Positions 41,725-50,269 of a stretch of 64,000 bases of DNA are shown here, one piece after another. The stretch's first letter is position 1; every line of letters begins with the position of its first letter. Position numbers and translations under genes: made by a program. Location of the stretch: positions 186,001-250,000 of the forward strand of contig NZ_PPEI02000003.1 of assembly GCF_002899895.1 (NCBI RefSeq), given 5' to 3'. A model generated the notes under the pieces. The model was not told where the DNA came from and searched no databases. It saw only the letters and a list, made by a program, of their open reading frames with translations. The stretch comes from Chryseobacterium oncorhynchi. GTDB taxonomy: Bacteria > Bacteroidota > Bacteroidia > Flavobacteriales > Weeksellaceae.

Positions 41725-42561
41725 ATGTCTCCAATAATTTCATCATCTGAGTTAAAAAATAATTCTTCTGAAAAACTTATCATCCTTGATGCAAGAGCCG
41801 GAAAAGATATCAGACAAAGCTACCTGGAAAAGCACATCAAGGGAGCAAGATTTATTGATCTGGATAAAGATCTGGCTGAGATAGGAGAAAATGCTGCTTT
41901 TGGAGGAAGACACCCGCTTCCAAGTATTGAAAAATTTGCAACAACTCTTTCAAATCTTGGGATAGCCGAAAGTTCCCACATTGTTATTTATGATGATAAA
42001 AATGGTTCTAATGCAGCAGCAAGAGCTTGGTGGATGTTAAGATCCTTTGGATTGGAAAATGTACAGGTTCTTAATGGAGGGATACAGGCTGCCGAAAATG
42101 AAAACATAGAATTTTCAACTGGGGAAGAATCATTTGAAAAAGCTCCATTGATTAAAAAAGAGGATTGGATATTTCTAATTTCAAGTCTTGAAGAGGTTGA
42201 AAATCAATTGAAAAGTAATTCTTCTACCGTTGTTGACGTAAGGGATGCCTATAGATACAGAGGAGAATCTGAGCCTATTGATTTGGTTGCAGGCCATATT
42301 CCGGGAGCAATCAATATTCCTTTTTCTGAAAATCTTGATGAAAACGGGTTGTTTTTAAAACCTGAAATTTTAAATAAAAAGTATCATGAATTGCTGAAGA
42401 ATAATCCTGAACATTTGATTATCCATTGTGGATCGGGAGTTACAGCATGTCATACTATTTTAGCCTTAGATTATGCCGGATTTCCAATACCCGAGCTGTA
42501 TGTAGGATCATGGAGTGAGTGGAGCAGGAGAGAGGGAAAAGAAATAGCAAAAGAAAATTAA
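41725..42561 (+). CDS. Rhodanese sulfurtransferase (3-mercaptopyruvate type)
   Basis: Two rhodanese domains of about 130 residues; the N-terminal one is inactive and the C-terminal one carries the active-site cysteine in IIHCGSGVTACHTILA. The CGSGVTA loop is characteristic of 3-mercaptopyruvate sulfurtransferases, whereas thiosulfate enzymes have CRKGxx. FGGRHPLPSIEKFA and AGHIPGAINIPFSEN are domain markers. Length 278. Separated from HMG-CoA lyase by the palindrome pair and followed by a bidirectional terminator. Cytosolic. Confidence 0.87.
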   Translation: MSPIISSSELKNNSSEKLIILDARAGKDIRQSYLEKHIKGARFIDLDKDLAEIGENAAFGGRHPLPSIEKFATTLSNLGIAESSHIVIYDDKNGSNAAARAWWMLRSFGLENVQVLNGGIQAAENENIEFSTGEESFEKAPLIKKEDWIFLISSLEEVENQLKSNSSTVVDVRDAYRYRGESEPIDLVAGHIPGAINIPFSENLDENGLFLKPEILNKKYHELLKNNPEHLIIHCGSGVTACHTILALDYAGFPIPELYVGSWSEWSRREGKEIAKEN

Positions 42562-42596
42562 AAATAAATCCTAATGTCAGGGTTTTTAATTATACA

Positions 42597-42627
42597 AAAA
42601 AGGATGTCTGGTGATGACATCCTTTTT
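42597..42627. terminator. Bidirectional terminator
   Basis: AAAAAGGATGTC (42597-42608) and GACATCCTTTTT (42616-42627) form a perfect 12-bp stem with a 7-nt loop, between the sulfurtransferase and the small minus-strand gene. Confidence 0.8.
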
Positions 42628-42656
42628 ATATGAGTATACTATTGAACAATAGTATT

Positions 42657-42800
42657 TTACTTTTTACTTAAGTAAAGTAATGAGATAATTATAAATCCTA
42701 TTCCTGTAATAAATGGAGGTTGGGCTTTCATCTGAGTACCTAAATAAAGCATATAAACTCCGAGAAAAGCAAGCAGTATTGCTCCAATTTTTCTTACCAT
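42657..42800 (-). CDS. Small two-helix membrane protein (47 residues)
   Basis: Short reading frame from ATG 42798-42800 to TAA 42657-42659. It reads MVRKIGAILLAFLGVYMLYL, then GTQMKAQPPFITGIGF and IIISLLYLSKK. It has two hydrophobic helices joined by a polar PP turn, positive charge at both ends, and lies between two good terminator-bounded regions, all features of a real small membrane protein. No family recognised. It is 54 bases downstream of the DUF59 gene on the same strand. Confidence 0.6.
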   Translation of the reverse strand: MVRKIGAILLAFLGVYMLYLGTQMKAQPPFITGIGFIIISLLYLSKK

Positions 42801-42854
42801 GGTTTTAGAATTATGATTGTAAAGTAATTTTCATGCTTAAAAAATGTCTGAATT

Positions 42855-43181
42855 TTATAACATTCCAAGCTCAAACTTAGCTTCTTCACTCATCATATCT
42901 TTATTCCAGCTCGGTTCGAAAGTAAGTTCTAAATCTACACTCTTTACATTCTCTACTTCAGCTACTTTATCCTTTACTTCCTGAGGAAGAGTTTCTGCCA
43001 CGGGGCAGTTGGGAGTAGTAAGTGTCATTATAATTTTTACGTCAGCATCATCGGAGATCTGTACATCATAAATAAGCCCTAATTCGTAAATGTCTACCGG
43101 AATTTCGGGGTCATATACGGTTTTTAGCATGCTGATGATTTCCTCACCAATGTCAGCAATTTGATCGTCTGTAAATTTCAT
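42855..43181 (-). CDS. DUF59/MIP18-type iron-sulfur assembly protein
   Basis: Small protein of 108 residues. MLKTVYDPEIPVDIYELGLIY is the DUF59 signature (DPEIPVDIYELG), and TTPNCPVAETLPQEV holds the conserved cysteine of SufT/PaaD-like members. EPSWNKDMMSEEAKFELGML is the usual end of the Bacteroidota SUF-associated type. It should help load Fe-S clusters onto proteins. It is four bases downstream of the exonuclease gene, in an operon with three more genes upstream. Confidence 0.88.
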   Translation of the reverse strand: MKFTDDQIADIGEEIISMLKTVYDPEIPVDIYELGLIYDVQISDDADVKIIMTLTTPNCPVAETLPQEVKDKVAEVENVKSVDLELTFEPSWNKDMMSEEAKFELGML

Positions 43182-43184
43182 TTT

Positions 43185-43886
43185 TTAATCTAGATTGATA
43201 TTCCTTTTCAACAAATCTTCCTGACGCATACGTCGGAAAATATTTGCCAAAGTTAAGACATCTTTTTCACAATAGTCAACAATTCGCTGCAAGTCTTTTT
43301 CTATGTAGTAAATTGATGAAACCATTGAGCCGTCGATATCATCCTTTGGAGTAGGAATACCAAAGACATGAGCCAATAATTCTAATGATACAAAACTTTT
43401 ATAATCCCCGAACTTCCACAATTCCATTGTATCTATATGAGGAACCTCCCAAGGTTTTTTTCCAAACATTTGGAACGGTGCGGGAGGCAGCATTCCATTG
43501 ATGAGGTATCTTCTGGCAATCCATGGGAAGTCAAATTCTTTTCCATTGTGTGCACAGAGAATTACATTATGAAGCCTCGGGCTATTGAAGATTTCTCCAA
43601 ATTCCTGTAGCATCTTTTTTTCATCATGCCCTGAAAAGCTTTTAATCTTCAAAGTTTCATTCTTTTCAAGCATTCCGATGGTGATGCAGATGATTTTTCC
43701 AAATTCAGCCATAATTCCGGCCCTGTCATAGAATTCTTCTGCAGAAACTTCTTCCTTTCTCTGAAATTTTGTTTTTTTGTCCCAGAGATATTGCTCTGTT
43801 TCTGATAATTCCTCCCAGGATCCCGCCTGTGGAACGGTCTCTATATCAAGGAATAAGATTCTTTCTAATGGTATGTTCTGTATCAT
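43185..43886 (-). CDS. DEDD-type 3'-5' exonuclease (PolB-like)
   Basis: RNase H-like fold. The first metal motif is LERILFLDIETVPQAGSW (DxE). GMLPPAPFQMFGKKPWEV, NVILCAHNGKEFDFPWIARRY and RIVDYCEKDVLTLANIFRR hold the second, third and C-terminal acidic residues, as in predicted PolB-like 3'-5' exonucleases. Length 233. Expected to trim DNA or RNA ends. It is followed by the DUF59 gene four bases away and preceded by the tRNA-binding protein 16 bases away. Confidence 0.85.
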   Translation of the reverse strand: MIQNIPLERILFLDIETVPQAGSWEELSETEQYLWDKKTKFQRKEEVSAEEFYDRAGIMAEFGKIICITIGMLEKNETLKIKSFSGHDEKKMLQEFGEIFNSPRLHNVILCAHNGKEFDFPWIARRYLINGMLPPAPFQMFGKKPWEVPHIDTMELWKFGDYKSFVSLELLAHVFGIPTPKDDIDGSMVSSIYYIEKDLQRIVDYCEKDVLTLANIFRRMRQEDLLKRNINLD

Positions 43887-43902
43887 GTGTGTTTTTTATT
43901 TG

Positions 43903-44250
43903 CTATCCTACCTGCATTCCGTTTTTTGTGGGTAATGAGGGACTTAAAAGGGTGACATCTTTTTTGTCTTCTCCATATAATCCTAAGACTAAGCATTCAC
44001 TAAAAAAGTTGGCAATCTGCTTCTTAGGAAAATTGACAACTGCTAGGATTTGTTTTCCCACCAGTTCTTCTTTTTCATAAAGAGAAGTAATCTGAGCGGC
44101 GGATTTTCTGATTCCAAGATCTCCGAAGTCTATTTCCAGCTGATAAGACGGATTTCTTGCCTTTTCAAAATCATTTACTGAAAGGATAGTTCCACATCTG
44201 ATGTCTATTTTTTCAAAATCTGCCCAAGTGATGTCTGGTTTTGCTGTCAT
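43903..44250 (-). CDS. CsaA-like tRNA-binding-domain protein
   Basis: The 115 residues form one OB-fold of the tRNA-binding (EMAP/CsaA) type: FEKIDIRCGTILSVNDFE at the start, LEIDFGDLGIRKSAAQIT with the usual basic strand, and LLSPSLPTKNGMQVG at the end. CsaA acts as a secretion chaperone and tRNA binder in Bacillus. Its first bases overlap the stop of the upstream gene by 4 (ATGA). The role in this organism is unproven. Confidence 0.83.
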   Translation of the reverse strand: MTAKPDITWADFEKIDIRCGTILSVNDFEKARNPSYQLEIDFGDLGIRKSAAQITSLYEKEELVGKQILAVVNFPKKQIANFFSECLVLGLYGEDKKDVTLLSPSLPTKNGMQVG

Positions 44251-44756
44251 GGTAATGCGTTAATTAAATGTTCTACTTCTGTTTTCTGTTCTTCATATTT
44301 TTGCTGTAAGACTGAGTTTTCACCCATTCTTTTATAATACTCCAAAGCTTTGTTTCCAAAGAATTTTTTATGAAAATCTGAAACCTCAGGGACCTGTGGG
44401 AAAACCTTATGAAAAAGCATCTCGTAATAGGCCTGAAATTCCCGTTCATTTTTGTCTTCTATTACATGTCCGGGAGCCTTTTGTCTTACATGGAGCATTT
44501 CGTGGGCCACCATATTCAGGACAAGATTTAGGTCAAAATCAAATAAATTTTTCGGAATCATCACTGTTTGTGGTCCTCCCAATTCTCCCTCTGCCGTAAG
44601 AAGCATTGAGGTAGGAGAAAGCTCTTCCCTGAATCCAAATCCTGCAAAATTCTCATGCTCCAGATTAAAAGAATGGATTAGATACTTTGCGGCATCCAAA
44701 ATCTGGTTATGTTCCTTGTAGGCATCAAGGTGTAGATTAACCTGTTCGAAATTCAT
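44247..44756 (-). CDS. Small zinc-metalloprotein with HExxH
   Basis: 169 residues without a signal peptide. NMVAHEMLHVRQKAPGH is a HExxH metal site, and the downstream acidic NEREFQAYYEML could supply the glutamate ligand, giving a gluzincin-type site. The remainder is helical. I do not know the family, but it resembles SprT-like or ImmA/IrrE-like peptidases in layout. First gene of an operon that continues with the CsaA-like, exonuclease and DUF59 genes. Confidence 0.68.
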   Translation of the reverse strand: MNFEQVNLHLDAYKEHNQILDAAKYLIHSFNLEHENFAGFGFREELSPTSMLLTAEGELGGPQTVMIPKNLFDFDLNLVLNMVAHEMLHVRQKAPGHVIEDKNEREFQAYYEMLFHKVFPQVPEVSDFHKKFFGNKALEYYKRMGENSVLQQKYEEQKTEVEHLINALP

Positions 44757-44949
44757 TTGAAGTATGTTTTATAACAAATGTATTAAAATATTGAGAATAT
44801 TAGTAATGTTTATAAAGGGGGCAAATAGAGAACGATTAAATAATTTTTAAATCCTACAATTGTATCCATCCAAATAAAAAAATCTGTGTCTGTACTTATT
44901 CATGCTATCTTCCGAAATTTACTTAAGATAAAATCATAATAACAGACGC

Positions 44950-45819
44950 ATGAAAATCACAGTAGTAGGCTATAAAAAAGAAGAAAGACTTTCGCAGGGA
45001 GTGGTTAATGATGAAGATACAGAACTCATTAATTTTTTAATTAACAAAGGATTAGACGTTGTTCCCACAATCTGGAATGACGAAAATGTAAACTGGAGCG
45101 GTTTTGATGTTGCAATTATTAAATCTCCGTGGGACTATCATAACCATTTGGAAGAGTTTTTGAACTGGTTGGAACGTATTGAGGATGTAGGTGTTAGTAT
45201 TTTAAACCCCGCAGAAATCATTAAGTGGAACAGTGATAAACATTATCTAAAGGACATTGCTGAAAAAGGTCTTCCTGTAATTCCTGCAGAATATCTGGAA
45301 AAAAACTCATCTTTTGATAATCATTTTTTCGATCTTTTTAAAACTGAGAAATTGGTGGTAAAACCTTGCGTAAGCGCAGGAGCACAAAATACAGTCACCG
45401 TTAGCAAAAGTAATTTTGATGAACGATCCAGAGAAATTGAACAGCTTCTGAAAGAGCAGGATTATATGGTACAGCCTTTTGTAGAAGAAATTAAAAATGG
45501 AGAATGGTCATTCCTGTTTTTCAATGGAAAATATAGCCACTGCTCATTAAAAACTCCTAAACAGGGTGATTTCAGAGTGCAGCATTATCATGGCGGAAGC
45601 ATTAGCTATCCAACTCCGGAGCCATTGCATATAGAACAGGCAGGAGCTTATTTAAAAAGCTTACCACAATCTACGCTGTATGCAAGAGTAGATGGTGTTT
45701 TAATCAATAATTCATTTTACCTGATGGAGCTGGAATTAATTGAACCCTATCTATTTCTGAACGGGGACAAGAACTTATTGGATAACTATTATCAGGCTTT
45801 AATAGCTATGATTTCTTAA
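44950..45819 (+). CDS. ATP-grasp ligase-like protein
   Basis: 289 residues. VVKPCVSAGAQNTVTVSKSN, PFVEEIKNGEWSFLFFNGKY, DFRVQHYHGGSISYPTPEP and ARVDGVLINNSFYLMELELIEPYLFL are the blocks of the ATP-grasp fold (glutathione synthetase or DcsG-like), with the last one holding the metal-binding E and the basic residues before it binding ATP. These enzymes join a carboxyl group and an amine using ATP. The substrate is unknown. It is divergent from the HExxH-gene operon and stands alone. Confidence 0.85.
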   Translation: MKITVVGYKKEERLSQGVVNDEDTELINFLINKGLDVVPTIWNDENVNWSGFDVAIIKSPWDYHNHLEEFLNWLERIEDVGVSILNPAEIIKWNSDKHYLKDIAEKGLPVIPAEYLEKNSSFDNHFFDLFKTEKLVVKPCVSAGAQNTVTVSKSNFDERSREIEQLLKEQDYMVQPFVEEIKNGEWSFLFFNGKYSHCSLKTPKQGDFRVQHYHGGSISYPTPEPLHIEQAGAYLKSLPQSTLYARVDGVLINNSFYLMELELIEPYLFLNGDKNLLDNYYQALIAMIS

Positions 45820-45843
45820 CTTTAATAGGTTGACTCTGCAAAA

Positions 45844-45875
45844 AATATGACCGGAAAATATTTTCCGGCCATATT
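45844..45875 (+). terminator. Terminator after the ATP-grasp gene
   Basis: AATATGACCGGAAAA and TTTTCCGGCCATATT pair over 15 bp with one mismatch and a 2-nt loop; the T-run is weak. Confidence 0.55.
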
Positions 45876-45950
45876 AAACAAGATTAAGTGTAAAATTTAG
45901 CCTTTAAAGGCAAAAGGATAATTCAAAAGTGTACAGATTTTTATTGATTC

Positions 45951-46775
45951 TTAATCTATGTTTAAAGGAATTGATAATAAAGGCACTTTATTTTTGTACG
46001 CCATGATGGCTGTTTTACTGCGGTGAAAAAGAGATTCTACAAGGTTGTATTTGTAGGGAATCATCGTCAGCAGATCTGCATTGGTAAGCTTAACTTCTTC
46101 TTCAATAGCCTTGATGATTTCCATAGACTGGATCATTTTAAAGCTGTATTTGATATCATCCATGTTATATCCCGAATTTAAGTCGATGTCTTCAATGACT
46201 TCAGTAAAATCCTCCAGACTTTCACTTACATTGAATACCTCTATCTCAGAACTGAATTCACTGATGAAATAATAAATATCATTCATGGCAGACCAGGTCA
46301 TGGACTTGTGGTTATCATAAGCAAAAAGAATTTTTCGGATGCCCGTGTATTCTATATGCCCGGGAACAATCAATATAGGGCTTTTGATCCTGTGGATGGC
46401 TTTCGTGACCGTATTTCCCAAGAGCCTTTGCTCAAGCGTTTTTTCTGCCATCCCCATGACAATAAAATCACCTTTGGTGGTTTGTATACAATTATTAAGC
46501 TCTTCAATAAAGTTTCCTGAAGCCAGATAATATTCCGTTTCTATATTATATAATGTACTGATTGTTTTTGCTTTATCAGTAAGTTTTATTTGATTCTTAA
46601 GGGTTTGTTCATAAAAAAAATCAGCAGAAACCTGGGCATTTAGAGCATGGATGGAAATGCTCTGTAAGTTGAACAGGACGACCTTATATTGGTTTTCCTT
46701 AGCCATGGAGGCCGCATAATGAGTGGCATTTTCAGCTTCCTGAGAAAAATCTGTGCAGACAATTATAGTTTTCAT
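45951..46775 (-). CDS. Tandem universal stress protein (UspA x2)
   Basis: Two UspA domains in one chain of 274 residues. The first has MKTIIVCTDFSQEAENATHYA at its start and GDFIVMGMAEKTLEQRLLGNTVTKAIHRI, which carries the ATP-binding GxxG-9x-G(S/T) pattern; the second (KILFAYDNHKSMTWSAM, ADLLTMIPYKYNLVESLFH) is less conserved and may not bind nucleotide. Bacteroidota often have this tandem form. Likely cytosolic stress function. It is divergent from the kinase gene at 47006. Confidence 0.85.
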   Translation of the reverse strand: MKTIIVCTDFSQEAENATHYAASMAKENQYKVVLFNLQSISIHALNAQVSADFFYEQTLKNQIKLTDKAKTISTLYNIETEYYLASGNFIEELNNCIQTTKGDFIVMGMAEKTLEQRLLGNTVTKAIHRIKSPILIVPGHIEYTGIRKILFAYDNHKSMTWSAMNDIYYFISEFSSEIEVFNVSESLEDFTEVIEDIDLNSGYNMDDIKYSFKMIQSMEIIKAIEEEVKLTNADLLTMIPYKYNLVESLFHRSKTAIMAYKNKVPLLSIPLNID

Positions 46776-46851
46776 TGTACCGGATTTGATAGTGCAAAAC
46801 TAAGGGAGTGGGCTTTTTCATCTTATTAAAAATATGGTGACATTGCATAAA

Positions 46852-46886
46852 GTGATGATGAAATGTCTTTTTCAGGTGATGAAACG
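46852..46886 (+). repeat. Direct repeat TGATGAAAYG, 21-bp period, upstream of the kinase gene
   Basis: TGATGAAATG (46856-46865) and TGATGAAACG (46877-46886) are 21 bp apart. The spacing equals two helical turns and fits LytTR-type protein binding, so it may be a site for the response regulator next door. Statistics are weak (10 bases). Confidence 0.35.
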
Positions 46887-47005
46887 TTAGTTTCCATTTG
46901 AACCTTTCTATTTTACGCTTCAGGTACTGTTTTGGCGGTCTCGTCCAAAATAGGTCAGACTCTTCTAAAATCTATTTCTATATTTACACTCACAAAGTCC
47001 CGGAT

Positions 47006-48124
47006 ATGAGTAGGGTTTCGACCATTAGAAAAAATATAGTACGGAGTAAAAAGATCCTTTCTGCAATGAAAAGGAGGCTGGTGATCTGGGCTGTAGCCGT
47101 CATTGCTTTTTGTGGCTTTTCTTATCTGATTGATCCTTTTGATCCGGTTTGGCAAGGATACTTAGAGACTCCGCTGCAAATGGTAATTGAAGATGCTCTT
47201 TGGGTGCTTCTTTTTTCTGTAATCATCTCAGAGGTTAGTATATTTATAGATTTGACTCTTAATAAGTTACTTCCTTGGAAAGATCGTACGATAAAACGAT
47301 TGCTTATCCAGGGGTTTCTTCAGATTGTGGGAAGTGTTCTGATCGTTATGATCATTAATGCTGTTGTCGATTGTACTTCAGATAACTTACCGGAAATAGA
47401 TTCCAGAAAAGAATATACATTATTAGGACAATGGGTGGCTACCAATATTGTGATATCTCTTATCATCAGTGGATTTAACACGGTAGATTATTTACTCCAA
47501 AACTGGAAAAAAACAGCCGTAGAAGCTGCCCAGCACAAAATTAGGGCTTCCAAGCATAAGCAGGCTGCAATGGCCGCAGAACTTCAGGCACTTAAGTTGC
47601 AAATAGATCCCCATTTTATCTTTAATAATCTCAGTGTTTTGTCAGAACTTATTCTGGAAGACCAGCAATTGGGCTATGAATATTCAGAAAAATTTGCAAG
47701 AGTATATCGATATCTTCTGGTGAATTCCAAAAAAGATATCATTGCTGTAGAAGAGGAACTGAAGTTTTTAGATTCTTATATTTTCCTGATTGAAAAAAGA
47801 ATAGGAGAAGGTGTAATATTTAAAATTGACATTCAGGATAAGTACAGATCCATGTACACCCTTCCACTATCCCTGCAGTTATTGGTTGAAAATGCCATAA
47901 AACATAACCAAACCTCAAAGGCAAATCCGTTGGAGATTCATGTATATACAAATTCTATCGGCGAACTGGTTGTTTCCAATACTTTCTTACCACTGATTAA
48001 TAAGCCGGATTCCTCAGGAGTTGGGCTTACCAATATCATCACAAGATATGAGATTCTTGGGTATACAAAACCAATAATAGAGAAAACTGAAGATAAATTT
48101 ATTGTAAAACTTCCATTGATATGA
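47006..48124 (+). CDS. LytS-like sensor histidine kinase
   Basis: Membrane kinase. I start at ATG 47006 (372 residues); the longer TTG-initiated frame crosses a possible promoter (TATATTTA at 46979). Three or four hydrophobic segments lie in the first 150 residues (LVIWAVAVIAFCGFSYLI, ALWVLLFSVIISEVSIFI, LQIVGSVLIVMIIN). After them, QIDPHFIFNNLSVLSEL carries the phospho-histidine, and LPLSLQLLVENAIKHNQ and SSGVGLTNIITRYEIL are the ATPase boxes. It overlaps the LytTR regulator by four bases. The pair is followed by an RND pump that it may control. Confidence 0.9.
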   Translation: MSRVSTIRKNIVRSKKILSAMKRRLVIWAVAVIAFCGFSYLIDPFDPVWQGYLETPLQMVIEDALWVLLFSVIISEVSIFIDLTLNKLLPWKDRTIKRLLIQGFLQIVGSVLIVMIINAVVDCTSDNLPEIDSRKEYTLLGQWVATNIVISLIISGFNTVDYLLQNWKKTAVEAAQHKIRASKHKQAAMAAELQALKLQIDPHFIFNNLSVLSELILEDQQLGYEYSEKFARVYRYLLVNSKKDIIAVEEELKFLDSYIFLIEKRIGEGVIFKIDIQDKYRSMYTLPLSLQLLVENAIKHNQTSKANPLEIHVYTNSIGELVVSNTFLPLINKPDSSGVGLTNIITRYEILGYTKPIIEKTEDKFIVKLPLI

Positions 48125-48885
48125 AGATTAATAAAATTTTAATAGTCGAGGATGAAAGACCCAATGCAGATAGGCTGAAAAGACTATTGCTAAAGCTGAG
48201 ACCCCATATTGAAATATTGTCCGTAGAAGATTCAATTACATCTACGGTAAACTGGCTGGAAAACAATGTGGTACCGGATATCATTATGATGGATGTTCGT
48301 CTGGCAGATGGGCTAAGCTTTGAGATCTTTAATAAGCATGAAATTAAAAGTGCCGTGATATTCACAACAGCCTATGATGAATATGCTGTACAGGCTTTTA
48401 AATATAACAGTATAGATTATCTTTTAAAACCGATAGATGAAGAAGAACTGGATGCCGCTCTCAAGCGCTACGAAACCTTTATGGAATCTGTTCCCGTAGT
48501 AGGCTCAGCAATAGAGGGTTTACTCAATTATATCCAGCCGAAAGATTACAGGAAACGTTTTCTCATTACACATCGTGATGGCTATAAAACTGTTTTAGCA
48601 GAAGATATTTTATACTTTTATACAGAATTAGGAATGAGTAGGGCGATGCTAAATACAGGTGTTGTAGAGAATATCCCGCAAACGCTGGAAGAGCTTGAAA
48701 AACAACTGGATCCGAAATTTTTTTTCAGAGCCAATAGACAATTTATCATCCATATAGATTCTGTAAAACAGATTTTCAATCACTTCAATGGTAAGCTTAA
48801 ACTGGAACTCAGAAAACAACCGGAAATAGAAGTCATTGTTAGTAGAGAAAAGGCGTCCATATTCAAATCCTGGATGGACTATTAG
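48121..48885 (+). CDS. LytTR-family response regulator
   Basis: Receiver domain with ILIVEDERPNADRL, phospho-acceptor D58 in IIMMDVRLADGL, and the T and K switch residues in IFTTAYDEYAV and YLLKPIDEEE. The C-terminal LytTR domain is RDGYKTVLAEDILYFYTE and LDPKFFFRANRQFIIHIDSV. Length 254. Start codon overlaps the kinase stop (ATGA). An 11-bp direct repeat with a 21-bp period lies between this gene and the RND pump genes and is the best candidate target. Confidence 0.93.
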   Translation: MKINKILIVEDERPNADRLKRLLLKLRPHIEILSVEDSITSTVNWLENNVVPDIIMMDVRLADGLSFEIFNKHEIKSAVIFTTAYDEYAVQAFKYNSIDYLLKPIDEEELDAALKRYETFMESVPVVGSAIEGLLNYIQPKDYRKRFLITHRDGYKTVLAEDILYFYTELGMSRAMLNTGVVENIPQTLEELEKQLDPKFFFRANRQFIIHIDSVKQIFNHFNGKLKLELRKQPEIEVIVSREKASIFKSWMDY

Positions 48886-48910
48886 TTAGAAAATAAACAT
48901 ACATTATATA

Positions 48911-48937
48911 AAAAGCTGTCTTATTAAGGCAGCTTTT
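48911..48937 (+). terminator. Terminator after the regulator gene
   Basis: AAAAGCTGTCTT and AAGGCAGCTTTT (one wobble) pair around ATT, then TATT. It separates the two-component operon from the RND pump. Confidence 0.7.
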
Positions 48938-49021
48938 ATTCTTTCAATACGTAAGTAGAAAGCACTTTTTTATGGTTCTGAATAGAGTGAAAAGCTCCCT
49001 TTCCTTTCATTTTTGGTATCA

Positions 49022-49053
49022 TACGCTTCACCTGCGATTAATTACGCTTCACC
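49022..49053 (+). promoter_or_regulatory. Putative LytTR operator (11-bp direct repeat, 21-bp period)
   Basis: TACGCTTCACC occurs at 49022-49032 and 49043-49053 without mismatch, spaced 21 bp from start to start. LytTR-type regulators bind imperfect direct repeats with about this period. It lies between the terminator after the LytTR gene and the RND adaptor gene, about 70 bp before the latter. Confidence 0.6.
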
Positions 49054-49121
49054 AGATTTTTAGATGAATATCCCTATTATATGAATTTATTTTGCTGTTG
49101 TAAAATTTAAAATCAAATGTT

Positions 49122-50240
49122 ATGAATTACAGAAAAGGATATCTGGCACTTTCACTTACAGCTGCAGCAATATTGTACTCCTGCGGTTCTGGGAACGGTC
49201 AGGAAAATGCCCAGCAGCAGCCGGCACTTCCTACCGACTTTATCCACGTGAAATCCGGAGATGCAGATGTTTCTACGGGATACCCCGGAAGTATAGAGGG
49301 ACAGGATAATGTAGACATTAAGGCTCAGGTAACGGGATACCTGGAAGCAGTATATATAAAAGAAGGACAATACGTGAGCAAGGGGCAGACATTATTTAGA
49401 ATTAACCCATCCGTATACAATGAACAGGTTAATACCAATGAAGCAGCAGTAAAGGCCGCTTTAGCTTCTCAGGAAACAGCAAGACTGGAAGTTGAAAAAT
49501 TAAGACCTCTGGTAGAAGGAAAAGTAGTTTCTGATATGCAGCTGAAAACGGCGCAGGCAAGTCTTAAGGCAGCATCAGCACAAGTGGCACAGGCACAATC
49601 TTCATTGGGTTCCTCAAAGATCAACGCGAACTTTACCTATATCAAGGCACCAGTGAGTGGATACATAGGAAGAATCCCAAACAGGGTAGGAAACCTCATC
49701 AGCCCGTCTGATCCATCTCCATTAACGACGCTTTCAAACATCAGCAGCGTGAATGTTTACTTCTCAATGAACGAAGCAGACTTTATTGCCCATAGCAGAG
49801 CTGCAGCTTCGGGCAGAAGTGTAGACAATGTAGAACTTATTCTAGCAGACGGATCCACCTACTCATTCAAAGGAAAGCTGGAAAATGCCAGTGGAAACTT
49901 TGATAAAAATACAGGAAGTATTCAGATGAAAGCCGTTTTCCAAAATCCGGATAAGTTGCTAAGATCAGGAGGAACTGCCAGAGTAATGCTTCACAATGCA
50001 TTGGATGGGGTTGTTAAGCTTCCGAAGACTTCTGTAAAAGATATTCAGGATAAATTCTTTGTCTATAAACTTGAAGGTAAAGATAAAGTGAAGATGACCC
50101 AGATTGAAGTATCAGGAAGCACATCTCAGGATTACTTTGTGAAAAATGGAGTGAATGCAGGAGATAAAATTGCAATCAACAGAATAGATGCCCTTACAGA
50201 TGGAGCTCCGGTTGCAGCTAAAGTGATTCCTTCAAAATAA
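49122..50240 (+). CDS. RND efflux periplasmic adaptor (membrane fusion protein)
   Basis: Periplasmic lipoprotein adaptor of a tripartite pump. The signal peptide ends in the lipobox LYSC (MNYRKGYLALSLTAAAILYS then C). IKAQVTGYLEAVYIKEGQYV is the first lipoyl half, TYIKAPVSGYIGRIPNRVGN the second, and the coiled-coil hairpin lies between them (ASQETARLEVEKLRPLVEG). The 372 residues match AcrA-type size. First gene of the pump operon, 29 bases before the permease. Likely under control of the LytS/LytTR pair just upstream. Confidence 0.94.
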   Translation: MNYRKGYLALSLTAAAILYSCGSGNGQENAQQQPALPTDFIHVKSGDADVSTGYPGSIEGQDNVDIKAQVTGYLEAVYIKEGQYVSKGQTLFRINPSVYNEQVNTNEAAVKAALASQETARLEVEKLRPLVEGKVVSDMQLKTAQASLKAASAQVAQAQSSLGSSKINANFTYIKAPVSGYIGRIPNRVGNLISPSDPSPLTTLSNISSVNVYFSMNEADFIAHSRAAASGRSVDNVELILADGSTYSFKGKLENASGNFDKNTGSIQMKAVFQNPDKLLRSGGTARVMLHNALDGVVKLPKTSVKDIQDKFFVYKLEGKDKVKMTQIEVSGSTSQDYFVKNGVNAGDKIAINRIDALTDGAPVAAKVIPSK

Positions 50241-50269
50241 TTTTATAATCATTCTTAGAAAATTCGAAA

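Noticed and set aside
46898-47005. Upstream TTG start for the LytS-like kinase
   Set aside because: The 36 extra codons are not typical of the family and cover a near-consensus promoter box; ATG at 47006 is preferred.
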